Source: Niallia endozanthoxylica
GTDB lineage: Bacteria > Bacillota > Bacilli > Bacillales > Cytobacillaceae
Length of the DNA stretch: 64,000 bases
NCBI RefSeq assembly: GCF_008710145.1
Contig: NZ_VYKL01000035.1
Location: 1-64,000 of the forward strand
Reading direction: 5' to 3'
How positions within the stretch are numbered: the stretch's first letter is position 1; every line of letters starts with the position of its first letter. Below, one piece after another: positions 8,759 to 18,037 of the stretch. The translations under genes and the position numbers were made by a program. Below the pieces are notes generated by a model. It did not search any database. It had not been told where the DNA came from and saw only the letters and a program-made list of their open reading frames with translations.

Positions 8759-8793
8759 AAAAACGGACCTGCCACTGCGGCAAGTCCGTTTAT
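8759..8793 (-). terminator. Terminator of ssrA
   Basis: On the minus strand AAACGGACTTGCC and GGCAGGTCCGTTT form a stem with one mismatch, followed by TTTTT, 33 bp beyond the tmRNA 3' end. Confidence 0.8.
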
Positions 8794-8825
8794 TATTAAG
8801 TATAAACCACCAACATCATTATGTA

Positions 8826-9186
8826 TGGTGGAGACGGTGGGAGTCGAACCCACGTCCAAAGATATCGTCACTTAAGCTTCTACGAGTGTAGTCGATATAT
8901 TTGCATTTCGCCGCACCATATGCCTATCGACGGGCGTCCGGGCTAGCTAGTCTGATTGTTCTCTTCCTTCATCCTCAGACGGTGGAATCCGGCGTAGCCC
9001 ACTAAAGTTGAGTCCCTTACCCTACCACATGGGCAATGGAGGGAGGAACCGCTAAGCGCTTATTAAGCAGCTACAGCGAAAGAATTTTGTTGTTTGCCAG
9101 TTATAGGCTTTGACGTTTTAACGAGGCCGATCCCCTCGACTCGCAACCCAAGCTCGAACTACCCCTGTCGAATCCGTAGCGTCCCC
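8826..9186 (-). ncRNA. ssrA: Transfer-messenger RNA
   Basis: Both ends of tmRNA are recognisable: the 5' end begins GGGGACGCTACGGATTCGAC and the 3' end has the T arm GGGTTCGACTCCC followed by ACCGTCTCCACCA. The CCA is encoded. The tag reading frame gives GKQQNSFAVAA before a TAA, so the tag is predicted as (A)GKQQNSFAVAA. This differs from the B. subtilis tag but keeps the AA ending seen by proteases. tmRNA rescues stalled ribosomes with SmpB, whose gene lies just upstream, as in other Bacillaceae. Confidence 0.97.
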
Positions 9187-9307
9187 ATATGAGAAAATCA
9201 ACTGATAAATAAATCATTATCAAATTGATTCGCGCTGAACTGCGCTGACGTTAGGAATGCTCAAAGGTCGAGCAAAGATTATGTGTCAGCTCCTGCTGAC
9301 ATAACTT

Positions 9308-9335
9308 ATTATAACATAATTGAATCTGATTTCAA
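9308..9335 (-). promoter_or_regulatory. SigA-type promoter of ssrA
   Basis: On the minus strand TTGAAA (9335-9330) and TATAAT (9313-9308) are 16 bp apart. The predicted start near 9301 gives a precursor with roughly 115 bases to be trimmed before the mature 5' end at 9186. Confidence 0.7.
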
Positions 9336-9401
9336 TTGTAAGTTACTGGTTTGATTGGAAACCAAACGAAATGGTTGATTACTTTTAGAATAGCTCGCCT
9401 T

Positions 9402-9869
9402 TTACAGCTTCTGTCTCTCACGGAATGCACGTTCAATATCACGCTTTGCTTCTTTTTTCTTCAAGTCTTCGCGTTTATCAAATTTCTTTTTCCCTCTTGC
9501 TAAACCAATTAGGATTTTTGCATAGCCGTTTTTTAAATAAATCTTTAATGGAACTAATGAATAGCCAACTTCTTTCGTTTCACCAATCAGCTTGTTAATT
9601 TGTTTGCGATGAAGCAGAAGCTTTCTCGTTCTCTCCGGATCATGATTGTAGCGGTTTCCTTGTTCATATGGACTGATATGCATGCCAATCAAGAACACTT
9701 CTCCATTTAGAATTTTCGCATAGGAATCCTTCAAATTGGCCCGACCGGCACGTAGCGCTTTAATTTCAGTGCCTTGCAGGACAAGTCCTGCTTCATATGT
9801 TTCTTCAATAAAATAGTCATGATACGCTTTTTTGTTTTGCGCAATAACCTTACCTTCACCTTTTGGCAT
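9402..9869 (-). CDS. smpB: SsrA-binding protein SmpB
   Basis: The 155-residue product closely follows B. subtilis Smp[21 protein letters not shown] start, [17 protein letters not shown] near 38-54, the [15 protein letters not shown] block near 68-82 and the basic tail [22 protein letters not shown] that enters the decoding centre. SmpB binds the tRNA-like part of tmRNA and brings it to stalled ribosomes. The ATG at 9869 is chosen by family length and the GTGGGG box; an upstream GTG (9884) would add five residues. Confidence 0.96.
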   Translation of the reverse strand: MPKGEGKVIAQNKKAYHDYFIEETYEAGLVLQGTEIKALRAGRANLKDSYAKILNGEVFLIGMHISPYEQGNRYNHDPERTRKLLLHRKQINKLIGETKEVGYSLVPLKIYLKNGYAKILIGLARGKKKFDKREDLKKKEAKRDIERAFRERQKL

Positions 9870-9939
9870 AGAGCTTTTCCCCACTTTCTTTGCTCTATTT
9901 TAGCAAAAAATAACGCTCCGAACAAATCAGAACCAACCG

Positions 9940-10045
9940 TTGTTTAATACTTTACCTCAATGGGGGACAGTCCCCCACCGGTTTAACGCTTTACTCAAGT
10001 GGGGGACTGTCCCCCACTTGTTTAACGCTTTACTTGCTTAACGTT
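9940..10045. repeat. Paired GGGGGAC palindromes between smpB and rnr
   Basis: Two 17-21 bp palindromes, TGGGGGACAGTCCCCCA at 9961 and AGTGGGGGACTGTCCCCCACT at 9998, are separated by a copy of GTTTAACGCTTTACT that recurs after each one. The second palindrome and its repeat run into the 3' end of rnr. This may be a REP-type repeat that also stabilises or ends the rnr transcript. Confidence 0.7.
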
Positions 10046-12404
10046 TTTTCTTCCGCTTAGCTTTTGGTGCATTTTCGAAGAACTTTTTATTTCTATTTTT
10101 CTTCTTTGCCGCCGGCTTGCTGGCATTAGCTTCCTTACCTCTTCCATTACGACTTCTGCTTCGACCGCTGCCTTCACCGCCCTCTTTGCCTTTCCTAGGC
10201 TTACGGTCAGAGCTGCCTGTTTTAAAGACACGACCACCTTCACTTGGATCGCGTCTGCGCGTGCCCTTCATGCCGACAATTTCAAAATCAATCGAACGTT
10301 CATCTTTATTCACGTTAATGACCCGAACAGTAATTTCATCGCCAATGCGGAATACATTCCCGGTACGCTCGCCAATCATCGCAAAATGACGTTCATCAAA
10401 ACGATAATAATCGTCTGTCATATAGCTGACATGGATAAGCCCTTCAATCGTATTTGGAAGCTCGACAAACATGCCGAAATTGGTTACAGAGCTAATAATA
10501 CCGTCATATTCCTCTCCAATTTTATCTTCCATATACTCAGCTTTCTTCAACTCATCTGTTTCACGCTCGGCATCAACGGCCCGGCGCTCCATTTTTGAAG
10601 AATGTTCGGCAATATCAGGCAGGCGTGAATCCCATTTCTCACGTGTTGCTTGATCTACTTTTCCTTCAATTAGATACGTGCGGATTAATCGATGAACAAT
10701 TAAATCCGGATAACGCCGAATCGGAGAGGTAAAATGCGTGTAGTACTCTGTTGATAATCCAAAGTGACCAAGGCTGTCAGGGTCATATTTAGCCTGCTGC
10801 ATTGAGCGAAGCATGACCGTTGAAATGACCATTTCCTCCGGCTTACCTTGAACTTCTTCAATAATTTCCTGTAATGCCCTTGGATGGACAGAGTTCGCAG
10901 TTCCCTTTACGATATAACCAAAGTTTGTAATGAACTCAAAGAATCGACGCAGCTTGTCTTCCTTTGGATCCTCGTGAATTCGGTAAATAAACGGTATATC
11001 CATCCAGTGGAAGTGCTCCGCAATGGTTTCATTCGCCGCAAGCATAAATTCCTCTATCAAACGTTCCCCGACAGAGCGCTCACGAAGCACAACATCCGAT
11101 GGTTTGCCTTCTTCATCTACAAGCACCTTCGCTTCTTTAAAATCAAAATCAATGGCCCCGCGATGCTGTCTTTTTGCATTTAATATTTTCGCTAGTTCAT
11201 GCATGAGGCGAAACATCGGAACAAGAGACTCATAACGTTTGATTAATTCCTCGTCCTCATCCACTAAAATTTTATTCACATCAGAATAAGTCATTCTTTC
11301 TGTCGTCTTAATGACGCTTTGGAAAATGTCATGCTTCACAACCGTACCATCTTCATCAATTTCCATTTCGCAGGAAAGAGTCAGTCGGTCTACCTTTGGA
11401 TTTAAAGAACAAATCCCATTCGATAAGCGGTGCGGAATCATCGGAATCACACGGTCTACCAAATACACACTTGTCCCTCTGTCAGCCGCTTCGCGGTCAA
11501 TCGGCGATTCTTCTGTCACATAATAGCTGACATCCGCAATATGTACGCCAAGTTTATAATTTCCATTGTCAAGCTTTGTGACCGTTACGGCATCATCCAA
11601 ATCTTTTGCATCTGCACCGTCAATTGTAACAATCGTTTCATTACGCAAATCGCGGCGGTTTTTAATTTCCTCTTCATCTATCGAATCAGGCGTATCATGT
11701 GCCTGCTGTAGCACATCTTCCGGAAACTCGCCAGGCAATCCATGCTTATGAATAACAGAAAGGATATCAACACCCGGATCATTTTTATGACCAAGAATTT
11801 CAATAACTTCTCCTTCTGCACTCATCCGCCCTTCAGGATAGACAGTCAATTTGACAACGACTTTATGTCCCTCTACAGCCCCATTCGATGCTTGTTTTGG
11901 GATAAAAATATCTCCAGCGAATTTTTTTTCATCCGGAATAACAAAGCCAAAGTTCTTACTCTCTGTGTATGTTCCAACAACTGTCTGGACCCCTCTTTCC
12001 AGGATTCTGACAACCGTTCCCTCCCGGCGCTGGCCTGAGGTTTCTGATGATACACGGGCAAGAACCGTATCGCCATGCAGTGCATTATTGGTTTCATTAG
12101 GTGGAATAAAAATATCATCCATTCCCGGCTCTTCCGGAATAACAAAAGCAAATCCTTTCGCATGTCCGGTAAGCTTTCCGCGAATCAGGTTCATTTTTTC
12201 CGGCAAACCGTAGCGATTGCTTCTCGTCCGAACGACAATCCCCTTTTCTTCCATATAAACTAGGGCTTTTACAAAGTCTTTAAATGCGGCAGAATCGTCT
12301 ACGCCCAATGCTTCCTCTAATTCTTGAACCGTTAAAGGCTTATAGGCCTCATCCTTCATATAATGTAATAATCGATCAACATGCGGTTTTATAGCAGCAT
12401 CCAT
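10038..12404 (-). CDS. rnr: Ribonuclease R
   Basis: The 788-residue protein has the RNase R order: an N-terminal winged helix (about 1-65), two cold-shock-type domains (about 70-235), the RNB catalytic domain with the metal-binding [13 protein letters not shown] motif near 258-270, an S1 domain (near 630-710) and a long Lys/Arg-rich tail. RNase R degrades structured RNA 3' to 5' and takes part in trans-translation and rRNA quality control, which fits its place beside smpB and ssrA. The ATG is preceded by AAGGAGGG. The last 70 residues are low-complexity and basic, longer than in many relatives. Confidence 0.96.
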   Translation of the reverse strand: MDAAIKPHVDRLLHYMKDEAYKPLTVQELEEALGVDDSAAFKDFVKALVYMEEKGIVVRTRSNRYGLPEKMNLIRGKLTGHAKGFAFVIPEEPGMDDIFIPPNETNNALHGDTVLARVSSETSGQRREGTVVRILERGVQTVVGTYTESKNFGFVIPDEKKFAGDIFIPKQASNGAVEGHKVVVKLTVYPEGRMSAEGEVIEILGHKNDPGVDILSVIHKHGLPGEFPEDVLQQAHDTPDSIDEEEIKNRRDLRNETIVTIDGADAKDLDDAVTVTKLDNGNYKLGVHIADVSYYVTEESPIDREAADRGTSVYLVDRVIPMIPHRLSNGICSLNPKVDRLTLSCEMEIDEDGTVVKHDIFQSVIKTTERMTYSDVNKILVDEDEELIKRYESLVPMFRLMHELAKILNAKRQHRGAIDFDFKEAKVLVDEEGKPSDVVLRERSVGERLIEEFMLAANETIAEHFHWMDIPFIYRIHEDPKEDKLRRFFEFITNFGYIVKGTANSVHPRALQEIIEEVQGKPEEMVISTVMLRSMQQAKYDPDSLGHFGLSTEYYTHFTSPIRRYPDLIVHRLIRTYLIEGKVDQATREKWDSRLPDIAEHSSKMERRAVDAERETDELKKAEYMEDKIGEEYDGIISSVTNFGMFVELPNTIEGLIHVSYMTDDYYRFDERHFAMIGERTGNVFRIGDEITVRVINVNKDERSIDFEIVGMKGTRRRDPSEGGRVFKTGSSDRKPRKGKEGGEGSGRSRSRNGRGKEANASKPAAKKKNRNKKFFENAPKAKRKKKR

Positions 12405-12459
12405 CTATTTCCCTCCTTTTAGAGAATCATTTTCTATAAAAAATACTCATCCTATTCGT

Positions 12460-13206
12460 TTATTCTTCCCAGCCCAGTCCTTCTAAGAACTGATAGATGT
12501 CTTCATGGAGCTGATCCTTTTCTTTATCCAATGTAATGGCATGGCCGGATTCTTCATACCATTTTAACTCTTTTTGCAGGGATTCTGCCTGATTGTAAAT
12601 GATATTTGCACTATCCGGATTAATCATGTAATCATGACGACCCTGGACAACAAAGAGTGGCGCATAAACCATATCAATATGATCTCGGACATCAGCAATT
12701 AAATTTTGCAGAGCTTTGAGGGTTTTCATTGGTGTCTTTTGAAACTCCATCATTTCTTGCTCAACCTGCTCTTCCGTTTTCCCTTCTAGTCTTTTATATT
12801 CGCGGGCAAAAGCAAGGATTCCTTCATACATTACTTCTTCGCTTTTTATATAGGCGGGTGCGCACATTGGCACAATTCCCTTTATAGGTACAGTGTATCC
12901 CAATTTTAAGGAAAATACCCCGCCAAGTGACAGCCCGGCTACAGCAATCTCCTGATGACCCTGCTTTTGTAAAAACTCATACCCATTCATCACATCCTGC
13001 CACCAATCTTCCGGTCCGGTATGTACAAGTTCTTCCGGCGGAACTCCATGTCCTTTATATAAGGGTGCGTGACACGTGTAGCCTTTTTTTTCGAGGAAGC
13101 GGCCAAGCATACGAACATCAGCGGTATTTCCCGTAAAGCCATGCAATAATAGTACCGCTCTCTTCCCGTTTCCAAACGTAAATGGTTTTGGGACAACAAT
13201 TTTCAT
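12460..13206 (-). CDS. est: Carboxylesterase, YvaK/EstA family
   Basis: This 248-residue alpha/beta hydrolase has the oxyanion motif LLHGFTGN near 18-25, the nucleophile elbow GLSLGG near 91-96 (Ser about 93) and a C-terminal [10 protein letters not shown] with the catalytic His near 224. It matches Bacillus YvaK and Geobacillus Est30, monoacylglycerol-active carboxylesterases. The start at 13206 is set by AGAGAGG eight bases upstream and by the MKIVVPKPF beginning shared by the family. It lies between secG and rnr as in B. subtilis and is probably co-transcribed. Confidence 0.92.
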   Translation of the reverse strand: MKIVVPKPFTFGNGKRAVLLLHGFTGNTADVRMLGRFLEKKGYTCHAPLYKGHGVPPEELVHTGPEDWWQDVMNGYEFLQKQGHQEIAVAGLSLGGVFSLKLGYTVPIKGIVPMCAPAYIKSEEVMYEGILAFAREYKRLEGKTEEQVEQEMMEFQKTPMKTLKALQNLIADVRDHIDMVYAPLFVVQGRHDYMINPDSANIIYNQAESLQKELKWYEESGHAITLDKEKDQLHEDIYQFLEGLGWEE

Positions 13207-13288
13207 ATAGTAAACCTCTCTATTCATAATCTAGGCATTTATAGTTTTAACAGATGAATTCGGAACATGCCATCATTCTGTTTTCATA

Positions 13289-13325
13289 CAAAAAAAACCT
13301 GACCATATAGTACGGCCAGGCTTTT
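13289..13325 (-). terminator. Terminator after secG
   Basis: On the minus strand GCCTGGCC and GGTCAGGT flank a nine-base loop and are followed by eight T. It may allow some read-through to the esterase. Confidence 0.8.
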
Positions 13326-13331
13326 ATTGTA

Positions 13332-13568
13332 TTATAGACCAAAATAAGCGACAGCAATAGCTAACACAAAGAATAATACTGATAATACAATCGTTAATCG
13401 CTGAAGGACTAGGTCAAGTCCGCGAGCTTTTTGTTTACCAAATAATTGCTCAGCTCCACCGGAAATAGCTCCTGATAAACCAGCGCTTTTTCCTGATTGA
13501 AGAAGAACTACAACAATTAGCGCAATGGATACAATCACAAGTAACGTAATTAAAATAGTATGAAGCAT
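13332..13568 (-). CDS. secG: Protein translocase subunit SecG
   Basis: A 78-residue protein with two hydrophobic segments (4-24 and 56-77) around the conserved loop [23 protein letters not shown]. SecG is the small accessory part of the SecYEG channel. AGGAGG lies seven bases before the ATG. Enolase would be the immediate upstream locus of B. subtilis-type gene order; here the integrative element and one small spore-type gene lie between them. Confidence 0.95.
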   Translation of the reverse strand: MLHTILITLLVIVSIALIVVVLLQSGKSAGLSGAISGGAEQLFGKQKARGLDLVLQRLTIVLSVLFFVLAIAVAYFGL

Positions 13569-13737
13569 GTTAGAAACCTCCTGAAACGCCCTTTTACAAT
13601 ATTTCTATTTTATCATACTATCCAATAGAAAACCAAATAAATTCATGAAATTGTAAAGAAGACTGATTACTCTTCTCCACAAAATATAATAGGACTAATC
13701 TCATTAAAATGAAATTAGTCCAAAAATTAATCCTTTA

Positions 13738-14013
13738 TTATCCGAAAATTCTAATACCCTGCATTTTTTCACAATCCAAAACTAGCGTTGCTCCGGGTGC
13801 TGTAGTTTGTGTAAAGAAAGCACAACAAGTCCTGTCATCGAAGTTAACAAATGTTAATCCAGTAAATACTGCTCCACCAGATAAAAATACATCTACTAAT
13901 GTTCCTGTTTGCAGATCGTCTAGTTGCTCACAAACGCAACCTTCGCATCTGTGTTGACGATTAGTGTCTTCTATACCCATTACTTCGCCTTGACGAAATC
14001 CCATATAACTCAT
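13738..14013 (-). CDS. Small cysteine-containing protein, probable spore coat or exosporium component
   Basis: The 91-residue protein begins MSYMGFRQGEV at an ATG with GGGGAGGA six bases upstream. It has six Cys, four in a cluster CEGCVC and DRTCC plus LDCEK, and a beta-rich pattern with many Thr, Val and Gly. The C-terminal part recalls the Cys-rich ends of CotZ/ExsY-like proteins, but the match is weak. A CATAAAGTA element that fits the SigK -10 consensus lies upstream, so mother-cell expression late in sporulation is inferred. I cannot assign it to a named family. Confidence 0.55.
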   Translation of the reverse strand: MSYMGFRQGEVMGIEDTNRQHRCEGCVCEQLDDLQTGTLVDVFLSGGAVFTGLTFVNFDDRTCCAFFTQTTAPGATLVLDCEKMQGIRIFG

Positions 14014-14055
14014 TAAGAATCCTCCCCTTTCAACTATAAATATCATTCGCATTAA

Positions 14056-14064
14056 TACTTTATG
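14056..14064 (-). promoter_or_regulatory. Possible SigK -10 element
   Basis: The minus strand reads CATAAAGTA, an exact fit to CATAnnnTA. A clear AC-type -35 is not visible at the usual distance. Confidence 0.35.
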
Positions 14065-14162
14065 TTGAAAGGGCTCTTATAGATTGGACAAACAGTATGT
14101 GTCGAAAGTACATTTTTTCTGCCACTGAAAACTAGACATGAAGTGAGTTTTCTAGACAAAAG

Positions 14163-14209
14163 AAAGCCCCCGATAAACAGGGAGAAATCCCACATTTATT
14201 GGAGGCTTT
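14163..14209 (-). terminator. Original terminator of the glycolytic operon
   Basis: On the minus strand AAAGCCTCCAATAAA and TTTATCGGGGGCTTT form a 15-bp stem with two mismatches followed by CTTTT. It begins 17 bp after the stop codon of the displaced enolase fragment, which is the spacing expected for the native eno terminator before the element inserted. Confidence 0.75.
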
Positions 14210-14226
14210 ACTTGGCTATGCCATCA

Positions 14227-14346
<120 letters not shown>

Positions 14347-14418
14347 TTATACAAAACATGATTAAATCAAGGTTTAATTACTTTTTCTTTCTTATTTATA
14401 TGTAGTTGTATTACACAG

Positions 14419-14459
14419 TTCGTGAATAGCTTTAATAAACACTTTAAGCTATGTACGAA
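14419..14459. repeat. Inverted repeat near the distal end of the element
   Basis: Arms TTCGTGAATAGCTTTAA and TTAAGCTATGTACGAA pair with two mismatches around an eight-base loop. It lies 80 bp inside the element in a 275-bp stretch without a gene (14338-14612) and could be a recombinase arm site or a terminator for the DUF4365 gene. Confidence 0.5.
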
Positions 14460-14612
14460 TTAATCCCATTATATCATAATCCTAAAATCTGTTGACAGAT
14501 ACAGCTTGTTTTTCTAATCAGATTGCAGGAGCGGAAGGGCTAATACATATCCTATTTTCAAAAATTATGTTTTTGGTGAAAAGCACCCCCATTAAAATAA
14601 CATTTGAAAGCA

Positions 14613-15593
14613 TCATTCGTGTAAAAGTTCATTTAGATATGTTGGCAAAAACCATTCCCTTACAATGTCCTCATAAAGATTACCTAGACCATTCAGACCT
14701 TCCCATAATAATCTTACTTGCGTAAAATAATATATGTCGTCAAATGTATATTCTTTGCTAAATGAAAAATTAGTTTCCCACAAACCATCTCTTTCTTTTA
14801 CATTAGAAAAAGTTATAATACCTTCTTTCCCTTTTTCGCAAAGTATATTTAATTTTTCGAAATAATCCCCCATTATTGCCCACAAGTTTCTTATTTCCCA
14901 AACATCAAGTCTTAATAATATCTGAAGAAAGTGAGGATAAATCTTTAATAACTCATCTTCACTTAAATACTTAAGTTCACCCGCTTGGTAATTTATTTTG
15001 TTAAAAAACGAATATAACTTCGGTCTTTTTGCATAGAGCATAATAGGGATTTGGTTATTTGTATTATTTTTGTTTAGTATGTTCGTTTTCGGAATATATA
15101 TTGTTTTAGATTTCTTCTTATAATATTCAGGGTCAGTCGGTACTAGGACTTTTTCTATATAATCATTCAGACATAAAAAATATATATTCTCATTATTAAC
15201 ATCTACAACAAATAACAAAATAGGTACAGCGCTACTCATTCTTTCAACTGTATAAAGTTCTGCCGTATCCAATTGAAATTTAACTACATCTATTTTCTTA
15301 TAGGGTTTGCCCTGAACCCCTTCATACATCTCTACATTCTTTCTTTCATGAATTGTATATGTTGAAAAATCAATATTCTCTGTTCCTTTTACTTGTATAA
15401 AAATATGCTCGCCAAGAGTATCATAAACTCTTTTTTTATCCTCGTCTTTAGGCTCAAACAATTCTATCTCAAGGTCTATTCCATAATCAGGCTTATATTC
15501 CCTTATAGTCCAATAATCAGGAAGTATGCTACCAACAATTTCTAGAGATTTTTTTTCAATTAAATGAGTATGAGATTTCCTTTTTGTCCTCAT
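14613..15593 (-). CDS. DUF4365-domain protein
   Basis: This 326-residue protein has an N-terminal DUF4365 domain (about 1-140): DYGIDLEIEL near 34-43 and HIFIQVKGTE near 62-71, a pattern like the D...ExK core of restriction-type nucleases, with Q in the usual E position. The rest is unassigned and partly helical. DUF4365 proteins are common on mobile elements and are suspected DNA-acting or defence proteins; none of this is shown here. The ATG at 15593 is preferred because GGTGA ends five bases upstream; a GTG nine bases earlier is possible. It is AT-rich compared with the flanking core genes. Confidence 0.7.
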   Translation of the reverse strand: MRTKRKSHTHLIEKKSLEIVGSILPDYWTIREYKPDYGIDLEIELFEPKDEDKKRVYDTLGEHIFIQVKGTENIDFSTYTIHERKNVEMYEGVQGKPYKKIDVVKFQLDTAELYTVERMSSAVPILLFVVDVNNENIYFLCLNDYIEKVLVPTDPEYYKKKSKTIYIPKTNILNKNNTNNQIPIMLYAKRPKLYSFFNKINYQAGELKYLSEDELLKIYPHFLQILLRLDVWEIRNLWAIMGDYFEKLNILCEKGKEGIITFSNVKERDGLWETNFSFSKEYTFDDIYYFTQVRLLWEGLNGLGNLYEDIVREWFLPTYLNELLHE

Positions 15594-15689
15594 TCTTCTC
15601 ACCCGACCTATGCCAACTTTTATGGAGATTGTACATGTATATGCAACATTGAATTACAGTTTTATTATTGAATGAACCACCCTTTCCGA

Positions 15690-16241
15690 TTAATTCTGTT
15701 TTCTTTTTGCTCGAATTAATGTACTCTTACTTATCCCTGTCAATGATTCTACTTGCTTATATGAATTGCTTTCAAGTAACTGTAAAGCATGTTCAATTTG
15801 TTTTCTGCTGTATTTGTTTGGTCTGCCTTCACGAAAATCAGCCTTTTGCTTTGCAATTGCTTTTCCTTCCTGTGTCCGTTCTACAATCATATCCCTTTCA
15901 AACTCTGCAAATGCTAACATAACGTTTAATATCAATCTTCCTGTTGGTGTATCTTCGACTAATCCCATGTTTAGCACATGCACCTTGACACCTCGTTCAA
16001 ACAGTTCCTTAACTGTGTTAATACCCTCTGCTGTTGTTCTAGCAAAGCGGTCTAACTTTGTGACCACTAATGTATCATTTTCTTTAAGGATTGAAAGCAA
16101 TTCTTGAAATTTTGGTCTATCCGTTTTTGTTCCAGTAAACTTTTCAGAATAAATTTTATCGCAACCTTCATTTTCCAATGTTTGCAATTGTGATTCCAAA
16201 TCCTGTTGGTGTGTACTTACACGCGCATAACCATATTTCAT
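15690..16241 (-). CDS. Serine recombinase, resolvase/invertase type
   Basis: The 183-residue protein matches small serine recombinases: YGYARVST with the catalytic Ser near residue 9, [11 protein letters not shown] near 59-69, [15 protein letters not shown] near 110-124, and a C-terminal helix-turn-helix (about 145-180). Such enzymes resolve cointegrates or plasmid dimers, or invert DNA. No transposase accompanies it. GGGGTG lies six bases before the ATG. The 24-bp site TGTCAATA...TTATGACA just upstream looks like its own binding site. Confidence 0.93.
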   Translation of the reverse strand: MKYGYARVSTHQQDLESQLQTLENEGCDKIYSEKFTGTKTDRPKFQELLSILKENDTLVVTKLDRFARTTAEGINTVKELFERGVKVHVLNMGLVEDTPTGRLILNVMLAFAEFERDMIVERTQEGKAIAKQKADFREGRPNKYSRKQIEHALQLLESNSYKQVESLTGISKSTLIRAKRKQN

Positions 16242-16278
16242 ATTAAACACCCCTTTTTTTACAAGTATTTAAGATACT

Positions 16279-16351
16279 AAGTTATGACACCTCCCTATAT
16301 ACTGATAATACTGCACTGCCAAAACAGTGTCAATACTTTTAAGTTATGACA
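16279..16351. promoter_or_regulatory. Res-like binding sites of the serine recombinase
   Basis: A 24-bp imperfect palindrome at 16328-16351 has half sites TGTCAATACTTT and AAGTTATGACA; the half site AAGTTATGACAC recurs at 16279-16290. Tn3-type resolvase subsites also begin TGTC and end GACA. The position between the recombinase start and the next gene is typical of res. Confidence 0.55.
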
Positions 16352-16361
16352 CTATTGAAAT

Positions 16362-16388
16362 AAAAAAAGACCACCTCATATGAGATGG
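16362..16388 (-). terminator. Hairpin with T run pointing at the resolvase
   Basis: On the minus strand CCATCTCAT and ATGAGGTGG form a stem with one mismatch followed by TCTTTTTTT. It could shield the resolvase promoter region from incoming transcription. Confidence 0.5.
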
Positions 16389-16472
16389 ACACATCTTACT
16401 TGTTTCTTCAACTACATATTATTTCTCCTCTTGTGAATACTAAAATTATTACAGATATAAGGATAACATGCT

Positions 16473-16931
16473 ATGACTTATAAGTTAGAAGCTATTCTAT
16501 GGAGTATGGCTCTCCCTGGATTTGCTCAGTTACTAAATGGGAAATTCATTAAAGGAATCGTTTATATTTTCTTGGAGTTGCTCGTTAATGTTAATAGTCA
16601 TTTTAATATGGTAATTTTGTATAGCTTTCAAGGAAATATTAAAGAAGCAATCGAAGTAACAAATTACCAATGGCTAATGTTCTATCCCTGTCTATATATG
16701 TTTGCTATGTGGGATGCATTTAAAGATGCCGAAGGAGAAACTCCTCCTTATTCCTATCTTCCTTTTGTATTTGGGGCTTATTTTGTAACCATTGGGCTTA
16801 TCTACTCTCCTACACTAAAATTAGGACAAATATTACTGGGACCTGTGTGGCTTCCAATTTTGTCTTTATTCCCAGGTTTATTGGTTGGACATCTTTTAAA
16901 GTGTATGTTAATGCGAATTAAGATTCAATGA
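16473..16931 (+). CDS. Uncharacterised integral membrane protein
   Basis: This 152-residue protein has four or five hydrophobic segments (about 5-25, 28-50, 65-85, 90-110 and 118-145). The N-terminal AILWSMALPGFAQLLNGKFIKG pattern recalls small Bacillus membrane proteins with a PGxGQLxxG turn. AAGGATAA lies upstream of the ATG. It precedes the DUF3231 gene by 46 bp on the same strand, so the two probably form a cargo operon. I cannot assign a function. Confidence 0.65.
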   Translation: MTYKLEAILWSMALPGFAQLLNGKFIKGIVYIFLELLVNVNSHFNMVILYSFQGNIKEAIEVTNYQWLMFYPCLYMFAMWDAFKDAEGETPPYSYLPFVFGAYFVTIGLIYSPTLKLGQILLGPVWLPILSLFPGLLVGHLLKCMLMRIKIQ

Positions 16932-16977
16932 AAGTGGTTATTTGTTTGAGTAAATACAATAAATGGAGGCTAAAATT

Positions 16978-17979
16978 ATGAACCAAAAACAGGCTTTAAG
17001 TTCAAGTGAATTAGGAACATTGTGGATGACCTATCAGGAAAAAACAATGATACAAAGAATGCTTGAATATTTTATAGAACAAGCAGATGACAATCGAGCT
17101 AAAGAGATTATGCAAGATACTCATATGAAAATTATTAACTATCTGGAAGATATAAAAAGCATCTTAAAAAATGAAGGTGCTGTCATTCCTGTTGGATACA
17201 CGGAACAAGATGTGAATATTGGCGTTCCTAAGCTGTATGACAACATGTTTGATATTATGTTTCTTCGACTGCTCCAAGAAATAAGCATGGGATTACATAC
17301 TCTCCATTTAAATATGGCATATCGTAAAGATATCGTACTTCTCTATAAGGAATTAACTGCATTTACTCAAAGTGTTTACGATGAATGCGTGGACTATTTA
17401 CAAGAAAAAGATGTTTTACCACGTCCTCCTGCTGTAACTATGCCAAAGTCTGTGGAATTTGTAGAGGGAACGAATTATATGAGTGGTTTTAACTTATTTT
17501 CTGAAAAACGTGCATTGAATACAGTTGAAGTAGCACATTTATATCACGTAATTGAATCAAATATTATTGGCATGCAATTGATAACGGGGTTCGCACAAGT
17601 GGCAAATGAACCCGAAGTGAAAAAATACTTCGTAAAAGGAAAAGAATTAGCTAAAAAAATTGTGACTGATAATACGCAATTATTTCTTCAAAGTGATATT
17701 CAACCGCCTTCAACATGGGGGGCAAATGCAACAGACTCAAAAGTAGCTCCTTTTTCAGATAAACTGATGATGTACTGTACCAGCCTGTTTTGTAGCTTTG
17801 GTTTAGGAAGCAATGCATTAGGAACAGCATTTAGTTTACGAAGTGACCTCCCATTAAAAATGATTAGTGAAGCAAAAGACATATTAACTTATGGGCAAGA
17901 GGGTGGAAAACTTTTGGCGAAAAATGGTTGGCTTGAAGAACCACCTCAAATGCAGGATAGAAATCAATTAACTAAATAA
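16978..17979 (+). CDS. DUF3231 family protein
   Basis: The 333-residue protein matches DUF3231: two repeats of about 165 residues, each starting with a block such as LSSSELGTLWMTYQEKTM (about 5) and LNTVEVAHLYHVIESNI (about 180), and each predicted as a ferritin-like helical bundle. The ATG at 16978 has GGAGG eight bases upstream. DUF3231 proteins are almost confined to spore-formers, and coat-like paralogues exist in B. subtilis; the function is unknown. Its presence as cargo on a mobile element is of interest for spore properties. Confidence 0.8.
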   Translation: MNQKQALSSSELGTLWMTYQEKTMIQRMLEYFIEQADDNRAKEIMQDTHMKIINYLEDIKSILKNEGAVIPVGYTEQDVNIGVPKLYDNMFDIMFLRLLQEISMGLHTLHLNMAYRKDIVLLYKELTAFTQSVYDECVDYLQEKDVLPRPPAVTMPKSVEFVEGTNYMSGFNLFSEKRALNTVEVAHLYHVIESNIIGMQLITGFAQVANEPEVKKYFVKGKELAKKIVTDNTQLFLQSDIQPPSTWGANATDSKVAPFSDKLMMYCTSLFCSFGLGSNALGTAFSLRSDLPLKMISEAKDILTYGQEGGKLLAKNGWLEEPPQMQDRNQLTK

Positions 17980-18003
17980 TCAAGATGCAATTACTGAAAT
18001 AAT

Positions 18004-18037
18004 AAAAGCTCTCCTTACTATTCAGGAGAGTTTTATT
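18004..18037 (+). terminator. Terminator after the DUF3231 gene
   Basis: AAAAGCTCTCCT and AGGAGAGTTTT form a stem with an eight-base loop followed by ATTATTTT. Confidence 0.8.

Noticed and set aside
10117-12263. Several Ser/Arg-rich plus-strand frames inside rnr
   Set aside because: They are shadows of the rnr reading frame on the other strand, with no ribosome-binding sites.
15690-16241. A Tn3-type transposon
   Set aside because: There is a resolvase but no transposase or 38-bp terminal repeats within the element.
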